Positions 1-7,186 are shown, counted from the stretch's first letter. The stretch: 14,749 nucleotides of DNA from Acidimicrobiaceae bacterium (GCA_003158835.1 PMLI01000556.1:1845-16593), one strand, 5' to 3'. Translations and numbers: made by a program. The notes: generated from the sequence alone by a model not told the origin.

Positions 1-526
1 TCCCGCCCAGCAGAGTGCCGGCCGCTCCGCCGACGCCGTTCATCGCCCCCCACAGGGCGATGGCCCGGTGCCGGGCCGGGCCTGGCGCGAACGAAGTGGT
101 GATGATGGCCAGAGACGCGGCGGCCATCAGGGCTCCGCTCAGGCCCTGGGCGGCCCGGGCCACGATCAGCATCTGATGGTCGACTGACGCCCCACCGGCC
201 AGGGACGTCAGGGCGAACAGCACCAGGGCGGTGACGAAGGTGCGCCGTTGGCCGAAGTAATCGGTGGCCCGGCCCCCGAGCATCAAGAAGCCGGCGAAGA
301 AGATGGCGTAGGCGTCTACGACCCACTGCAACTGCGTGCTGGAGAAGTTGAGGCTGGTCTGGATGGACGGCAGCGCCACGTTGACGATGGAGAGATCCAG
401 GATGACCATGAACTGGGCCACGCAGCAAACGGTCAGCAGCAGCCCCTGGCGTTGAGCACGCACCCACAGGTCGTTCCCGGGCCCCGGCGTAACAGGTATA
501 CCTGGCCCAACATCAACTACGCGCAC
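1..526 (-). CDS. DHA2-type MFS drug/metabolite exporter, N-terminal part (runs off left edge)
   Basis: Only the N-terminal ~175 residues are inside the window, and the reading frame stays open to base 1. The visible part has the first membrane helices of a major facilitator protein. The TM1 motif MVILDLSIVNVALPSI is typical of the 14-helix DHA2 (EmrB/QacA) group. It is followed by WVVDAYAIFFAGFLMLGGR, the helix 2-3 loop DYFGQRRTF (motif A) and a GVGGAAGTLLGG stretch that resembles motif C. The family exports drugs or metabolites across the cytoplasmic membrane by proton antiport; the substrate cannot be told here. The start is uncertain. GTG at 526 lies 4 nt after the sulfotransferase stop and is compatible with translational coupling. 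An in-frame GTG at 463 is nearer to the first helix. The tight spacing indicates co-transcription with the upstream sulfotransferase gene. Confidence 0.88.
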   Translation of the reverse strand, partial: MRVVDVGPGIPVTPGPGNDLWVRAQRQGLLLTVCCVAQFMVILDLSIVNVALPSIQTSLNFSSTQLQWVVDAYAIFFAGFLMLGGRATDYFGQRRTFVTALVLFALTSLAGGASVDHQMLIVARAAQGLSGALMAAASLAIITTSFAPGPARHRAIALWGAMNGVGGAAGTLLGG

Positions 527-530
527 GGTG

Positions 531-1232
531 TTACGCCACCAGTGCCTCTTGCTGGCGCCACTCGTTCAACGCCCCCAGTGCCAGGTCGATTATCTTGTCC
601 CCGAAGCCTTTGGTGTCGTTGACGTGCGGCAGCGGGCCATCCGGGACGGGGACCTCTAAGAACTCGCACAGAGGGGCCCACCCATCGGCCGGTGACCACA
701 CCAGGAGGCGCTGGGCCGGGACGCTGCGCTTGACCTCCGCGTTGTAGCGCTCCATCGCCTTAGCCATCTGGCCGGTGCCGGTGCCCTCGAACTCACCGGC
801 CAGCAGCCCGCTCTTCTCCCACATTGATTTGCACAACGTGATGTAGTTCGCCCAGCGCGGGTCCACCCGGCCCCAGGCCTCCGACAAGTCGTGGATGATC
901 ATGTCCCCGTAGAAGAGACCCCAGATGGTGTCGCCCATACTGCGCTCCCATGACTCGCCGCCGCGCACGCTGAGCAGGACCTTGGCGTCAGGGTAGGCCT
1001 CCATGAGGTCCTTGTAGAAAAAGGCGCCGGGCCAGTCGACCGTGGCCTGGTAGTCGGCGAAGATGTCGTCCCAGTCGCTGTTGCCGAGGAAAGCTTCGAG
1101 CCAGCGCGGGACGGTGTCGAGGCCCCCCATAACATTGGCCATGTGGTAGCAAGGAGCGAAACCGAGCATCTCCAACGCTATTTTTTGTGTCATCGTGGCC
1201 GTACGAGGCAGGCCGGCGCCGATTAGCTTCAT
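531..1232 (-). CDS. Sulfotransferase family protein (Sulfotransfer_4 type)
   Basis: This 233-residue cytosolic protein opens with GAGLPRTATMTQKIALEMLG at residues 5-24, which is the 5'-phosphosulfate loop of the Sulfotransfer_4 (PF17784) group. This group usually reads GLPRTGT, so the Gly-to-Ala change in the loop is notable. Residues 84-99 (KVLLSVRGGESWERSM) match the 3'-phosphate-binding strand and helix, with Arg90 and Ser99 as likely PAPS contacts. The C-terminal FLEVPVPDGPLPHVND is also characteristic. The expected reaction is sulfate transfer from PAPS to a hydroxyl group, but many members have no proven substrate. The ATG at 1232 is preceded by GGGAGA at 7-nt spacing. The MFS gene starts 4 nt after its stop, so the pair probably forms an operon and the exporter may handle the product (inference). 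Length is normal for the family. Confidence 0.85.
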   Translation of the reverse strand: MKLIGAGLPRTATMTQKIALEMLGFAPCYHMANVMGGLDTVPRWLEAFLGNSDWDDIFADYQATVDWPGAFFYKDLMEAYPDAKVLLSVRGGESWERSMGDTIWGLFYGDMIIHDLSEAWGRVDPRWANYITLCKSMWEKSGLLAGEFEGTGTGQMAKAMERYNAEVKRSVPAQRLLVWSPADGWAPLCEFLEVPVPDGPLPHVNDTKGFGDKIIDLALGALNEWRQQEALVA

Positions 1233-1866
1233 CTTCCTGTCTCCCTGTGATATCGAGGTGGGCTGAACTCACCGTACCCTGTAGAGATGGCGCGGGGACG
1301 AGCTCTCATTATCAATTTCGTCACTTCACAGCACTTCTTTATCCCGGCCGCTCATTTTATAGGCTCTTCTAATAGAAAATATCTGCCCAGATATCAGTTC
1401 CGACTTCGGCTTGCCTTATAGATTTGACTACGGGCAAGAGCTAGTTGTCGGATGCTCGTGCATGCAGTCGCCGGCTAGCCCGGTTGTCGTGGCGAATGGT
1501 ACCACCAAGGCGCTAGAAATTATGGAGCAAATAGGACGCAAACACTCTCAATCTGCGGCCTTCCTGGTGGAGTGGTCACCAGGGACTGGGGTGACGTTCG
1601 CCGAAAACTACCGTCTTTGCCGGGCCCGCCGCTTCGTGGAGGACCCCTGGTGATCAACCCTTTCCTGGACCGGCCACCATCCTATCCGGGATGGTCACGA
1701 AGTCCCAGAAATTCTGGGCCCGCCCTTTAGCCCTGCTCAGACTGCGTCCGGCACGGAGCGAACAGGTACGGTCGACGCCGTCCGGGAGGACCGCGAGTCG
1801 TTCATGTAGGCGCAAGGCTCTTCGTCCAGAGTGGCCGTGATGGCCATTGCGGCTGCGAAGGAAGAA
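1233..1866. other. Long, less GC-rich interval with little coding evidence
   Basis: This ~630-bp stretch between divergent genes is clearly richer in A+T than its surroundings, especially 1290-1430. It should contain the promoter of the minus-strand sulfotransferase operon. On that strand CCTATAAAATG (about 1353-1363) is a possible -10-like element, without a convincing -35. The only reasonable open frame is 1411-1653, listed separately. A 7-bp inverted repeat ACCATCC/GGATGGT (1676-1682 and 1689-1695, 6-nt loop) follows that ORF and could be a weak terminator. From 1740 to 1866 I see no gene; the regulator remnant begins at 1867. The composition fits acquired or decaying DNA. Confidence 0.4.
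1411..1653 (+). CDS. Hypothetical small protein (doubtful)
   Basis: This is an 80-codon open frame with a TTG start, or an internal ATG at 1462 that would give 63 residues. I do not recognise the product. It has two Cys near the start (GCSCMQ), an ANGTTKALEIMEQIGRKH stretch that could be helical, and an Arg-rich tail (YRLCRARRFVEDPW). It shows no signal peptide or membrane helix. The frame is open from 1363, no clear ribosome binding site precedes the TTG, and codon use is less GC-biased than in neighbouring genes. It may be a genuine small acquired gene, a remnant of a larger gene, or chance. It lies in a composition-shifted interval upstream of a degraded regulator, which favours remnant status. 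Confidence 0.22.
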   Translation: MPYRFDYGQELVVGCSCMQSPASPVVVANGTTKALEIMEQIGRKHSQSAAFLVEWSPGTGVTFAENYRLCRARRFVEDPW

Positions 1867-2154
1867 ATGCGCGTGCTCCTGGCTGAGGACAACGCCGGCC
1901 TGAGGGGAGTACTCAAGCGCGGCCTGAAGGAGGAGGGTTGCATCGTTGACGCCGCCTCAAGCGGCAACGAGGCGCTCCACCACTTGAGCGTGTTCGAGAT
2001 AGCGCGGCAAGCCTGGCCTGAGGGGGCTGACGCCGTCATGCCCAACACGGTCGATGTTCATGTTGCCCGCCTTCGAGCTAAACTTGCTCGATTTGACGCC
2101 AGGATCGAGACGTTCCGGCGTGCCGGCTTCCGGTTGGTTGCTTCGTCAAAATGA
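1867..2154 (+). pseudogene. OmpR-type response regulator remnant with internal in-frame deletion
   Basis: The 95-residue product joins the first ~44 residues of a receiver domain (MRVLLAEDNAGLRGVLKRG, acidic pair E7 D8) directly to the last 47 residues of an OmpR winged helix (AWPEGADAV through RLVASSK). Compared with the intact regulator at 6512-7186, residues 45 to about 173 are missing: exactly 129 codons, so the frame is kept. The lost part includes phosphoacceptor Asp51, Thr79, Lys101, the linker and the first half of the DNA-binding domain. By eye 28 of 44 N-terminal and 37 of 47 C-terminal residues are identical. The ATG at 1867 has a good ribosome binding site (AAGGA, 4-nt spacing); an upstream in-frame extension to 1831 is unlikely. 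It cannot be phosphorylated normally and probably cannot fold as a regulator. It may persist because it leads into uppS through an ATGA overlap, or act as a small dominant-negative or DNA-binding peptide (speculative). Confidence 0.85.
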
Positions 2155-2939
2155 AGAGCAAAACGTTGCTAGGTCAAGATCTGGCCTATCGTCTGTACGC
2201 TCGGCGGCTGCGCAAACAACTCGTTGGTTGCCACCTCCCGAGGCACGTTGGCCTCATCATGGACGGCAACCGCAGGTGGGCCCGGCAGATGGGTATAGCG
2301 GACCCGAGCGTGGGCCACAAGTACGGGGCCGATCATATCGAGGACGTTTTGAACTGGTGCGCGAAATCCGGTATCAAACATGTAACGGCGTTCCTCTGTT
2401 CGACTGAGAACCTTTTGAAGCGCGATGACGCTGAGGTCGCGTACCTCATGGAGGTGATAGAGAAGATCGTTGCCGACAAACTAAGCGTGCGCCCGACGTG
2501 GCAGGTCCACATCGCCGGGGCCCTCGATCTCCTGCCGGGCACGACAGCTCGGGCACTCAAAAGAGCCGTCGACGCCAGCAGCAGTTGCGTGACTGGTGCC
2601 CACGTCACGCTGGCGGTCGGCTATGGCGGCCGGGAGGAAGTCATCGACGCCTTACGGGCCGTGCTTTACGAGCACGTTGCCGCCGGGACAACGCTGGCTG
2701 AACTGGCCGAGACGCTCACCATAGAGGACGTTGCCCGCCACCTTTACACGGCCGGCCAGCCTGACCCCGATCTGGTCATCCGCACCAGCGGCGAACTCCG
2801 TCTGTCCAACTTCTTGCTCTGGCAGAGCGCCTCCTCCGAGCTGTACTTCTGTGAGGCCTATTGGCCCGCCTTCCGCGAGATCGACTTCCTCCGGGCACTC
2901 CGAAGTTTCGCGGCAAGACAGCGCCGGTACGGCGGCTGA
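2151..2939 (+). CDS. uppS: Isoprenyl transferase (cis-prenyltransferase, UppS family)
   Basis: This 262-residue cytosolic enzyme of the undecaprenyl diphosphate synthase family condenses isopentenyl diphosphate onto an allylic diphosphate with Z geometry. That makes the lipid carrier for cell-wall glycans, or a shorter Z-prenyl product in some actinobacterial paralogues. The signature HVGLIMDGNRRWAR (32-45) carries the catalytic Asp38. STEN (84-87), GYGGREE (157-163) and RTSGELRLSNFLLWQSASSE (211-230) give the diphosphate-binding Arg residues and the conserved C-terminal core. STENLLKRDD replaces the usual STENW, and Glu215-Leu216 stands where many homologues have EQ or EV, so chain length cannot be predicted. 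The start ATG overlaps the regulator-remnant stop (ATGA), and its first residues MKSK resemble MKTR of the histidine kinase at 6515. No separate promoter is evident. This could be an accessory paralogue, since a housekeeping copy may exist elsewhere. Confidence 0.93.
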   Translation: MKSKTLLGQDLAYRLYARRLRKQLVGCHLPRHVGLIMDGNRRWARQMGIADPSVGHKYGADHIEDVLNWCAKSGIKHVTAFLCSTENLLKRDDAEVAYLMEVIEKIVADKLSVRPTWQVHIAGALDLLPGTTARALKRAVDASSSCVTGAHVTLAVGYGGREEVIDALRAVLYEHVAAGTTLAELAETLTIEDVARHLYTAGQPDPDLVIRTSGELRLSNFLLWQSASSELYFCEAYWPAFREIDFLRALRSFAARQRRYGG

Positions 2940-2976
2940 TGGGGAACCGTTCATGTTCCCATAAGCCTCGCCTTTT

Positions 2977-3042
2977 ACCTTGAGACGTCATAGAGCTTGT
3001 CAGGGCGTCTTCGGCTTCCGTCACCTTGAGATGGCATAGCGC
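2977..3042. repeat. Two 20-bp imperfect direct repeats
   Basis: ACCTTGAGACGTCATAGAGC at 2977-2996 recurs as ACCTTGAGATGGCATAGCGC at 3023-3042. The copies match at 17 of 20 positions and start 46 bp apart. They lie in the gap between the convergent uppS and FMN-binding genes. No transposase or terminal inverted repeats accompany them. They may be regulatory or structural RNA sites, or a decayed duplication. Confidence 0.6.
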
Positions 3043-3098
3043 GGCTGGTTGTAGCCCGACCGGGACGCCCGCCCCGGTCGTCAGCGGGCGAAGACGCC
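3004..3098. terminator. Nested inverted repeats between convergent genes (candidate bidirectional terminator)
   Basis: Outer arms GGCGTCTTCG (3004-3013) and CGAAGACGCC (3089-3098) are perfectly complementary over 10 bp. They enclose the hairpin GACCGGG/CCCGGTC (3058-3064 and 3073-3079). A competing pairing is CGCCCGC (3066-3072) with GCGGGCG (3084-3090). There is no T-tract, as is common for actinobacterial terminators. The position between convergent stops (2939 and 3144) suits termination on both strands. Confidence 0.4.
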
Positions 3099-3143
3099 GG
3101 TCCCACGGTGGGGGAGGTGACCCATTTGTTAAGGCGCAACGCC

Positions 3144-3635
3144 CTAGTGGAAGCCTAGTTTCGTGAGCGCGGACTGCAGGGACTGCTGGAAACCGGCGCT
3201 CGTGTAACTTGCTCCCGACACGCCCTGGATGTTGGCGCTCTGGGCCTGAAGGGCCTGTTGCTCCAGGATGGGGATCGATTGCTGGTCGATCGACTGGGAG
3301 CGGAAGTTACCTCCGTCGTCGATTGACGCGATCGTCACCTTGGTGAGCTTGGTCCCTGAAACCGTCGCCTGGACCGAGAGGATCCCGTAGTTGTAGTTGA
3401 CGGCGGCCCCGGTGGCGCTCCTCGTGGTCGGAGCGGTCGTCGGGCTCGTCGGGCCGTGCGCACCTGAGGTGCCGGTCCCCGCCGTCGTCGAGGTCGTTGC
3501 GCCCGTCGATGAAGGGCTGGGTGCCGGAGCGGCCGCTGGTGTGCCAAGGCTGAGGGGCGCCGACCTCGTGTGGAAGCTCAGCACGCCGGCCAGCCCGGCC
3601 ACGGTGGCAACGGCCATGATCCGCGCCCGTCTCAC
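3144..3635 (-). CDS. Membrane-anchored FMN-binding domain protein
   Basis: This 163-residue protein has an N-terminal hydrophobic anchor (residues 6-21), a long Ala/Ser/Thr/Pro/Gly linker (about 27-78) and a C-terminal FMN_bind domain (PF04205, about 81-162). The motif SGASYTS at 140-146 matches the flavinylation consensus, with Thr145 the probable residue that ApbE links to FMN through a phosphoester bond. Flavin carriers of this type pass electrons outside the cytoplasmic membrane. No apbE gene lies in this window. The start chosen is GTG at 3635, because GAGGA stands 7 nt upstream; ATG at 3617 is the alternative. The open frame runs further upstream, but only as a shadow of the preceding gene. 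The ferric-reductase-like gene ends 58 bp upstream on the same strand, the usual partner for such carriers, so the two are likely co-transcribed and act together. Confidence 0.88.
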   Translation of the reverse strand: MRRARIMAVATVAGLAGVLSFHTRSAPLSLGTPAAAPAPSPSSTGATTSTTAGTGTSGAHGPTSPTTAPTTRSATGAAVNYNYGILSVQATVSGTKLTKVTIASIDDGGNFRSQSIDQQSIPILEQQALQAQSANIQGVSGASYTSAGFQQSLQSALTKLGFH

Positions 3636-3693
3636 CCTGCCGTCCTCGTCATTGGCTCCGGTCCGATATCTGCCATCGGGAGTGCTCGTGACA

Positions 3694-5130
3694 TCAGAAA
3701 GCGAACGCTTCGTGGTGGATCCGGTCCCTCGGCACGCCCAGGGCGAGAGCGGCCGACACGACTCCTGCGCTGAAACCACTTGGCCCGCACACGTACACGT
3801 CCCGCCGGGCGAGATCGGGTATGAGCCGACCCAGAGCTCTGGCGTCGAAGCGGGCCGTCCGGCGCGGCCCCACAACTGCGTAGGCCTGCCCACCGCGGCG
3901 GTCGACCAGAGTGGCGACCTCATCGCGGTGGACCAGATCTTCAGGCGACGATGCCCGCACGACCACCGCCACGTCGACGGAGGCCGGCAAGTCCTCGAGC
4001 ATGGCACGGACAGGGGTGATGCCCACCCCGGCGGCTATGAGGGCGACCCGGTCCGTCGACTGGGCATGGTGCGTGAACGCGCCGTACGGGCCCTCGATGA
4101 GCACGCGCGTTCCCGGTCTGAGGCGTGCGATGGCGCGGCTGTGGTCGCCGACGGCCTTGATCGTCACGCGCATCAAGGGCGGCCGAGGGAGAGCGGAGAG
4201 CGAGTAAGGGTGTGCTTGCCACCACAGGCCCCGGGCCAGGAACCGCCATTGGAAGAACTGGCCACCCGACACGGCGAGGCGGTCCAGGCGGCGGCCCCGG
4301 CAGACGATCGAGTACACGCCGGGGGCTTCTTCGCGGGCCCGCTCGATGCGCACTTGGTGCCGGAGGTTGCGGGCCAGGGGCAGGACGAAGCGGTAGATGA
4401 TGACGAGCCCGGCCGTGGACGCCCAAGTGGTGGCCCATATGGCCCGGGCCAGGGGGTGGCCGACAAACGAGGCGCCTGTAGCTATTTGGTGGGCGAAGGC
4501 GAGCGCCAGCGCCAGGTACGTGTACAGGTGTACGACCCACCAGGTCTCGTACTTGAGCCTTTTGCGAGCGATCCTGACCGACGTGACAGCCACCATCGCC
4601 AGGAGGCCGAAACCGGCTGTGGCCGCCAGGATGTCCGGGTAGGAGGACAAGAAGACCCAAAACTGACGTAGTGCCCCGGTCTGGGACGATTGGGCGTAAC
4701 CGAGCGTGACGAGCACGACGTGGGCCGTGATGAGCCCGAGTGCCCACGGCGCCACCCGGCGGTGCCAGCGCACGAGGCTGTCCTGGCCAACGGCTCGTTC
4801 GAGCCATCCCACCCGGGCGATCAGCAGCACCATTATGAGCATGAAATAGGCGCCGGAGAAACCTGCCAGCCTGCCGCCGGCGATGAGAAGACCGCCGGGC
4901 GCGCTCAACGAGCGGCGCGTCTCCGCCGTTATGACCTCACCCAGGACGGTCCCGAACCCGGCCGCAGCTGCGGCCAGGAACGCGTCCGCGGCCCAACGCC
5001 GCGGGCGGCGGCCGGGCCGGTGCCTTCGTTGCGAGGCCTGGGCCGGTCGCCGGGAGTGCAATGGACGCGGTGGCCGTCCCGGGATGGTTGTGTCCTTGTC
5101 CGAGAGCCGGCGGGGCTCAACAATTGTCAC
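3694..5130 (-). CDS. Ferric-reductase-like flavocytochrome b (heme membrane domain plus FAD/NAD(P)H reductase domain)
   Basis: This is a ~478-residue membrane enzyme. An Arg/Pro-rich cytosolic N-terminus precedes about six helices holding two His pairs, H123/H137 (RWHRR, ITAHVV) and H201/H214 (VVHLY, FAHQI), which should ligate two b hemes. The C-terminal half is a ferredoxin-NADP reductase fold: HPYSLSA (307-313) binds FAD, AAGVGITP (366-373) binds NAD(P)H, and CGPSGFS (448-454) closes the site. It would carry electrons from cytosolic NAD(P)H across the membrane, most likely to the FMN-binding protein encoded just downstream; iron reduction itself is not shown. GTG at 5130 is preferred because AGAGGA lies immediately upstream at 4-nt spacing; GTG at 5163 would add 11 residues but has no ribosome binding site. 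The ~100-bp leader after the kinase gene carries the repeats at 5169-5236, so a separate promoter is possible. Confidence 0.88.
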   Translation of the reverse strand: MTIVEPRRLSDKDTTIPGRPPRPLHSRRPAQASQRRHRPGRRPRRWAADAFLAAAAAGFGTVLGEVITAETRRSLSAPGGLLIAGGRLAGFSGAYFMLIMVLLIARVGWLERAVGQDSLVRWHRRVAPWALGLITAHVVLVTLGYAQSSQTGALRQFWVFLSSYPDILAATAGFGLLAMVAVTSVRIARKRLKYETWWVVHLYTYLALALAFAHQIATGASFVGHPLARAIWATTWASTAGLVIIYRFVLPLARNLRHQVRIERAREEAPGVYSIVCRGRRLDRLAVSGGQFFQWRFLARGLWWQAHPYSLSALPRPPLMRVTIKAVGDHSRAIARLRPGTRVLIEGPYGAFTHHAQSTDRVALIAAGVGITPVRAMLEDLPASVDVAVVVRASSPEDLVHRDEVATLVDRRGGQAYAVVGPRRTARFDARALGRLIPDLARRDVYVCGPSGFSAGVVSAALALGVPRDRIHHEAFAF

Positions 5131-5168
5131 TTCGTCCTCTCGGCTCAGCTTTGGTCCTGGCACCGATT

Positions 5169-5236
5169 GTAAGGACCAGACCTTACGGCAAGGTGAAGTC
5201 GGACGTTTGCGGGCCGGCTCTTAGGTTTCCCTTACC
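5169..5236. promoter_or_regulatory. Candidate operator repeats upstream of the ferric-reductase-like gene
   Basis: GTAAGG (5169-5174) and CCTTAC (5181-5186) form a perfect inverted repeat with a 6-nt spacer. About 35 bp further upstream of the gene (minus-strand sense), CTTAGG (5220-5225) and CTTACC (5231-5236) form a direct repeat at 11-bp spacing. One-turn spacing of tandem half-sites is typical for OmpR-family regulators, and such a regulator is encoded two genes upstream. The site overlaps the end of the kinase gene. Function is inferred from position only. Confidence 0.3.
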
Positions 5237-6515
5237 TGCTCCGGGCGACATCGGGACGGTGGCGCGGCCAGGACACCCTTATCCGGGCCCCCCCGAGCGG
5301 AGCGCTGGTAACTTCGCAATGCCCGCCCGTGGCCCGTACGACGGCGTCCGCGATGGACAGCCCCAGGCCGGCGCCACCGGGCACCGCGCTGGCCCGGTGG
5401 AACCGCTGGAAGATCCGCTCCCTGTCCTCGTCCGAGATCCCGGGCCCGCTGTCGTCCACCGCCAGCAGCACCCGCTCGGCCCCGGTGGACACCGTGACGC
5501 TCACTTTCCCTCCGTCATCGGAGTACCGGCAGGCATTGTCGAGAAGGACCGAGATGAGGCGGTCGAGCCACTCGGCCGGGGCGAAGACTATGGGAGGCAG
5601 GGCGCCCTTTTCTCTCGTCGAGATCGTTATCCCTCGTCCGGCCGCGATGGCACCGAAGCGTTCGGCGCACACCTCGACCAGGCTGCCCACGTCGACTGCC
5701 TCGGTTGGAGGAGCTTCGGGGAGCGAGTCGAGGCGCGCCAGCCACAGGAGGTCCTCCACGATGTGGCGCAACCTCTTGCTCTCTCCCGCGATCTGTTCGA
5801 GGGCGCGGCGGTAGTCCGCCGCCGGCCGCTTCACGTTGAGCGCCAGGCCCACCTCCGCTTCGATGACGCTGAGCGGGGTGCGCAACTCGTGCGAGGCGTC
5901 GGCGGTGAACTCGAGCTGGCGTCGCCGCGCCCGCTCCACCGGCGCCGTCGCGCTGCGACCGATGACCCAGGCCGCGCTGTACAGGATGACCAGGGCCAGG
6001 GGACCGAGGATGGCCTCGGCGGCCAGGAGCGTCGACAACGCCGTCCTGACTTGTTGCGCCGTGGTACCGGCGATGAGCCGGCCATCGCGCAGCGCCATGC
6101 CTGTCAAGCGGAACTCCCGGCTGCCGACCGTGGCGTTGGTCGGGTGACCGACGTGCAGCACCTGGGCGGGGAGCCCGGGCGCGTTCGTGTCCAATCGCAC
6201 GGCTTGGGTGGCCTTTAGCGGTACCCACCACAGCACGATGGGGGCATCGTCGAAGTCGCCCGAGGACTGCGGGCTGTACGAGCCGATCGTGCCGGTCGGG
6301 CCGCCTGGCGGCAGCGTGGGCACGACTTGGCTGAGGCGAGTGGCCAACCGGGAGTCGATGGTGTGGTCCAGTCGGTCGACCACGACGAAGTCGACGACGA
6401 AGCAGGCCAACAGGTAAACGGCGAGGGCCAGCGAAGTAGCCCCAAGCGCGACCCGGTGGACACGTGAGCGGACTTGCCGGGCCGAGCCGTCGGCGCGTGC
6501 CCGTCTGGTCTTCAT
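5232..6515 (-). CDS. Sensor histidine kinase of a two-component system
   Basis: This 427-residue membrane kinase has TM1 at about 22-46, a ~115-residue extracytoplasmic sensing region rich in Pro/Gly/Ser, and TM2 at about 162-186. The dimerisation helix carries ADASHELRTPL with His209 as phosphorylation site. The ATP-binding domain shows N box LLDNACRYS (324-332), G1 VDDSGPGI (353-360), F box FQRFHRA (369-375) and G2 GGAGLGLSI (380-388). Only about 22 residues separate TM2 from the H-box motif, so a complete HAMP domain appears absent or very short. The start ATG overlaps the regulator stop as ATGA, which indicates translational coupling; the frame open to 6803 is antisense/out-of-frame shadow. 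It should phosphorylate the regulator at 6512-7186. Its location between redox genes suggests that it senses an envelope redox, metal or flavin-related signal (inference). Confidence 0.93.
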   Translation of the reverse strand: MKTRRARADGSARQVRSRVHRVALGATSLALAVYLLACFVVDFVVVDRLDHTIDSRLATRLSQVVPTLPPGGPTGTIGSYSPQSSGDFDDAPIVLWWVPLKATQAVRLDTNAPGLPAQVLHVGHPTNATVGSREFRLTGMALRDGRLIAGTTAQQVRTALSTLLAAEAILGPLALVILYSAAWVIGRSATAPVERARRRQLEFTADASHELRTPLSVIEAEVGLALNVKRPAADYRRALEQIAGESKRLRHIVEDLLWLARLDSLPEAPPTEAVDVGSLVEVCAERFGAIAAGRGITISTREKGALPPIVFAPAEWLDRLISVLLDNACRYSDDGGKVSVTVSTGAERVLLAVDDSGPGISDEDRERIFQRFHRASAVPGGAGLGLSIADAVVRATGGHCEVTSAPLGGARIRVSWPRHRPDVARSR

Positions 6516-7186
6516 TCCGACGAGGCGACCAGTCGGTAGCCGGCACCCCGGAACGTCTCGATCCTGGCGTCCGAACGGGCGATTTTCGCTCGCAAGCGAG
6601 CAATGTGGACGTCTATTGTGTTGGACCCGACGGCGTCGGCCTCCTCGGGCCACGCATGCAGCGCTATCGACCGTCTCTGGACGACGGCCGGGCTCTTGCG
6701 GACCAGCAACTCGATGATGGCAAATTCTCGCGGCGTCAAATCGGCCGGATCGGTGCCCACCAGCGCCTGATGCGTGGCGGGATCGACGGTCAGTGACCCA
6801 CAACGCAAAAGCGGGCTGCGGTCGCCGCTGGGCCGGCGCAGCAGTGCCCGCAGCCTGGCCAGTAGCTCCCCGTAGTCGAACGGCTTGACGAGGTAGTCGT
6901 CTGCCCCCTCGTCAAGGGCCCGGATACGGTCCGGAGGGGCATCCCTGGCCGTCAGCATCAGGAACGGGACATGAGTGCCGCGCCGCCGAGCCCAAGTGAT
7001 GACGTCCAGACCGGAGGCCCCGGGCATGCGCCAGTCCACGACGCAGATGGCGTACTCGTACATGCGCAGGTAGTCGAGCGCCTCGTCGCCGTTGGCGACG
7101 GCGTCCACCACGTAACCCTCCTCCTTGAGGCCGCGCTCGAGCACGCGTCTCAAGTTGGCATCGTCCTCAGCCAGGAGCAAGCGCAT
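6512..7186 (-). CDS. OmpR-family response regulator
   Basis: This 224-residue protein has a complete receiver domain: acidic pocket E7/D8/D9, phosphoacceptor Asp51 in VVDWRMP, Thr79 in LMLTARD and Lys101 in LVKPF. It is followed by an OmpR winged-helix DNA-binding domain (about 128-224) with recognition-helix segment NTIDVHIARLRAKI and the wing RGAGYRLV (FRGAGYRL). It precedes its kinase with a 4-bp ATGA overlap, so the two are made from one mRNA. ATG at 7186 follows GGGAAGATC, a modest ribosome binding site. It probably controls genes in this cluster, and the half-sites at 5169-5236 are candidates. It is the intact paralogue of the remnant at 1867-2154. The loop AWPEEADAVGSN between helices is shared by both copies and differs from the usual WGYD-type sequence, which supports a recent common origin. 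Confidence 0.94.
   Translation of the reverse strand: MRLLLAEDDANLRRVLERGLKEEGYVVDAVANGDEALDYLRMYEYAICVVDWRMPGASGLDVITWARRRGTHVPFLMLTARDAPPDRIRALDEGADDYLVKPFDYGELLARLRALLRRPSGDRSPLLRCGSLTVDPATHQALVGTDPADLTPREFAIIELLVRKSPAVVQRRSIALHAWPEEADAVGSNTIDVHIARLRAKIARSDARIETFRGAGYRLVASSE

Noticed and set aside
1867..2154. Regulator remnant as a sequencing or assembly artefact of the intact gene
   Set aside because: The two copies differ at many amino-acid positions throughout the retained parts and lie in opposite orientations with different neighbours.
3636..4007. Upstream extension of the FMN-binding gene
   Set aside because: It would lie inside the flavocytochrome gene in another frame. GTG at 3635 has a good ribosome binding site and directly precedes the membrane anchor.
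3397..4671. Long plus-strand open frame of 424 codons
   Set aside because: It is antisense to the FMN-binding and flavocytochrome genes, whose motifs are unmistakable. Its composition is that of a GC-rich shadow frame and no family is recognisable.
6516..6803. Upstream extension of the histidine kinase
   Set aside because: The frame overlaps the DNA-binding domain of the regulator. ATG at 6515 with ATGA overlap fits the usual kinase N-terminus just before TM1.
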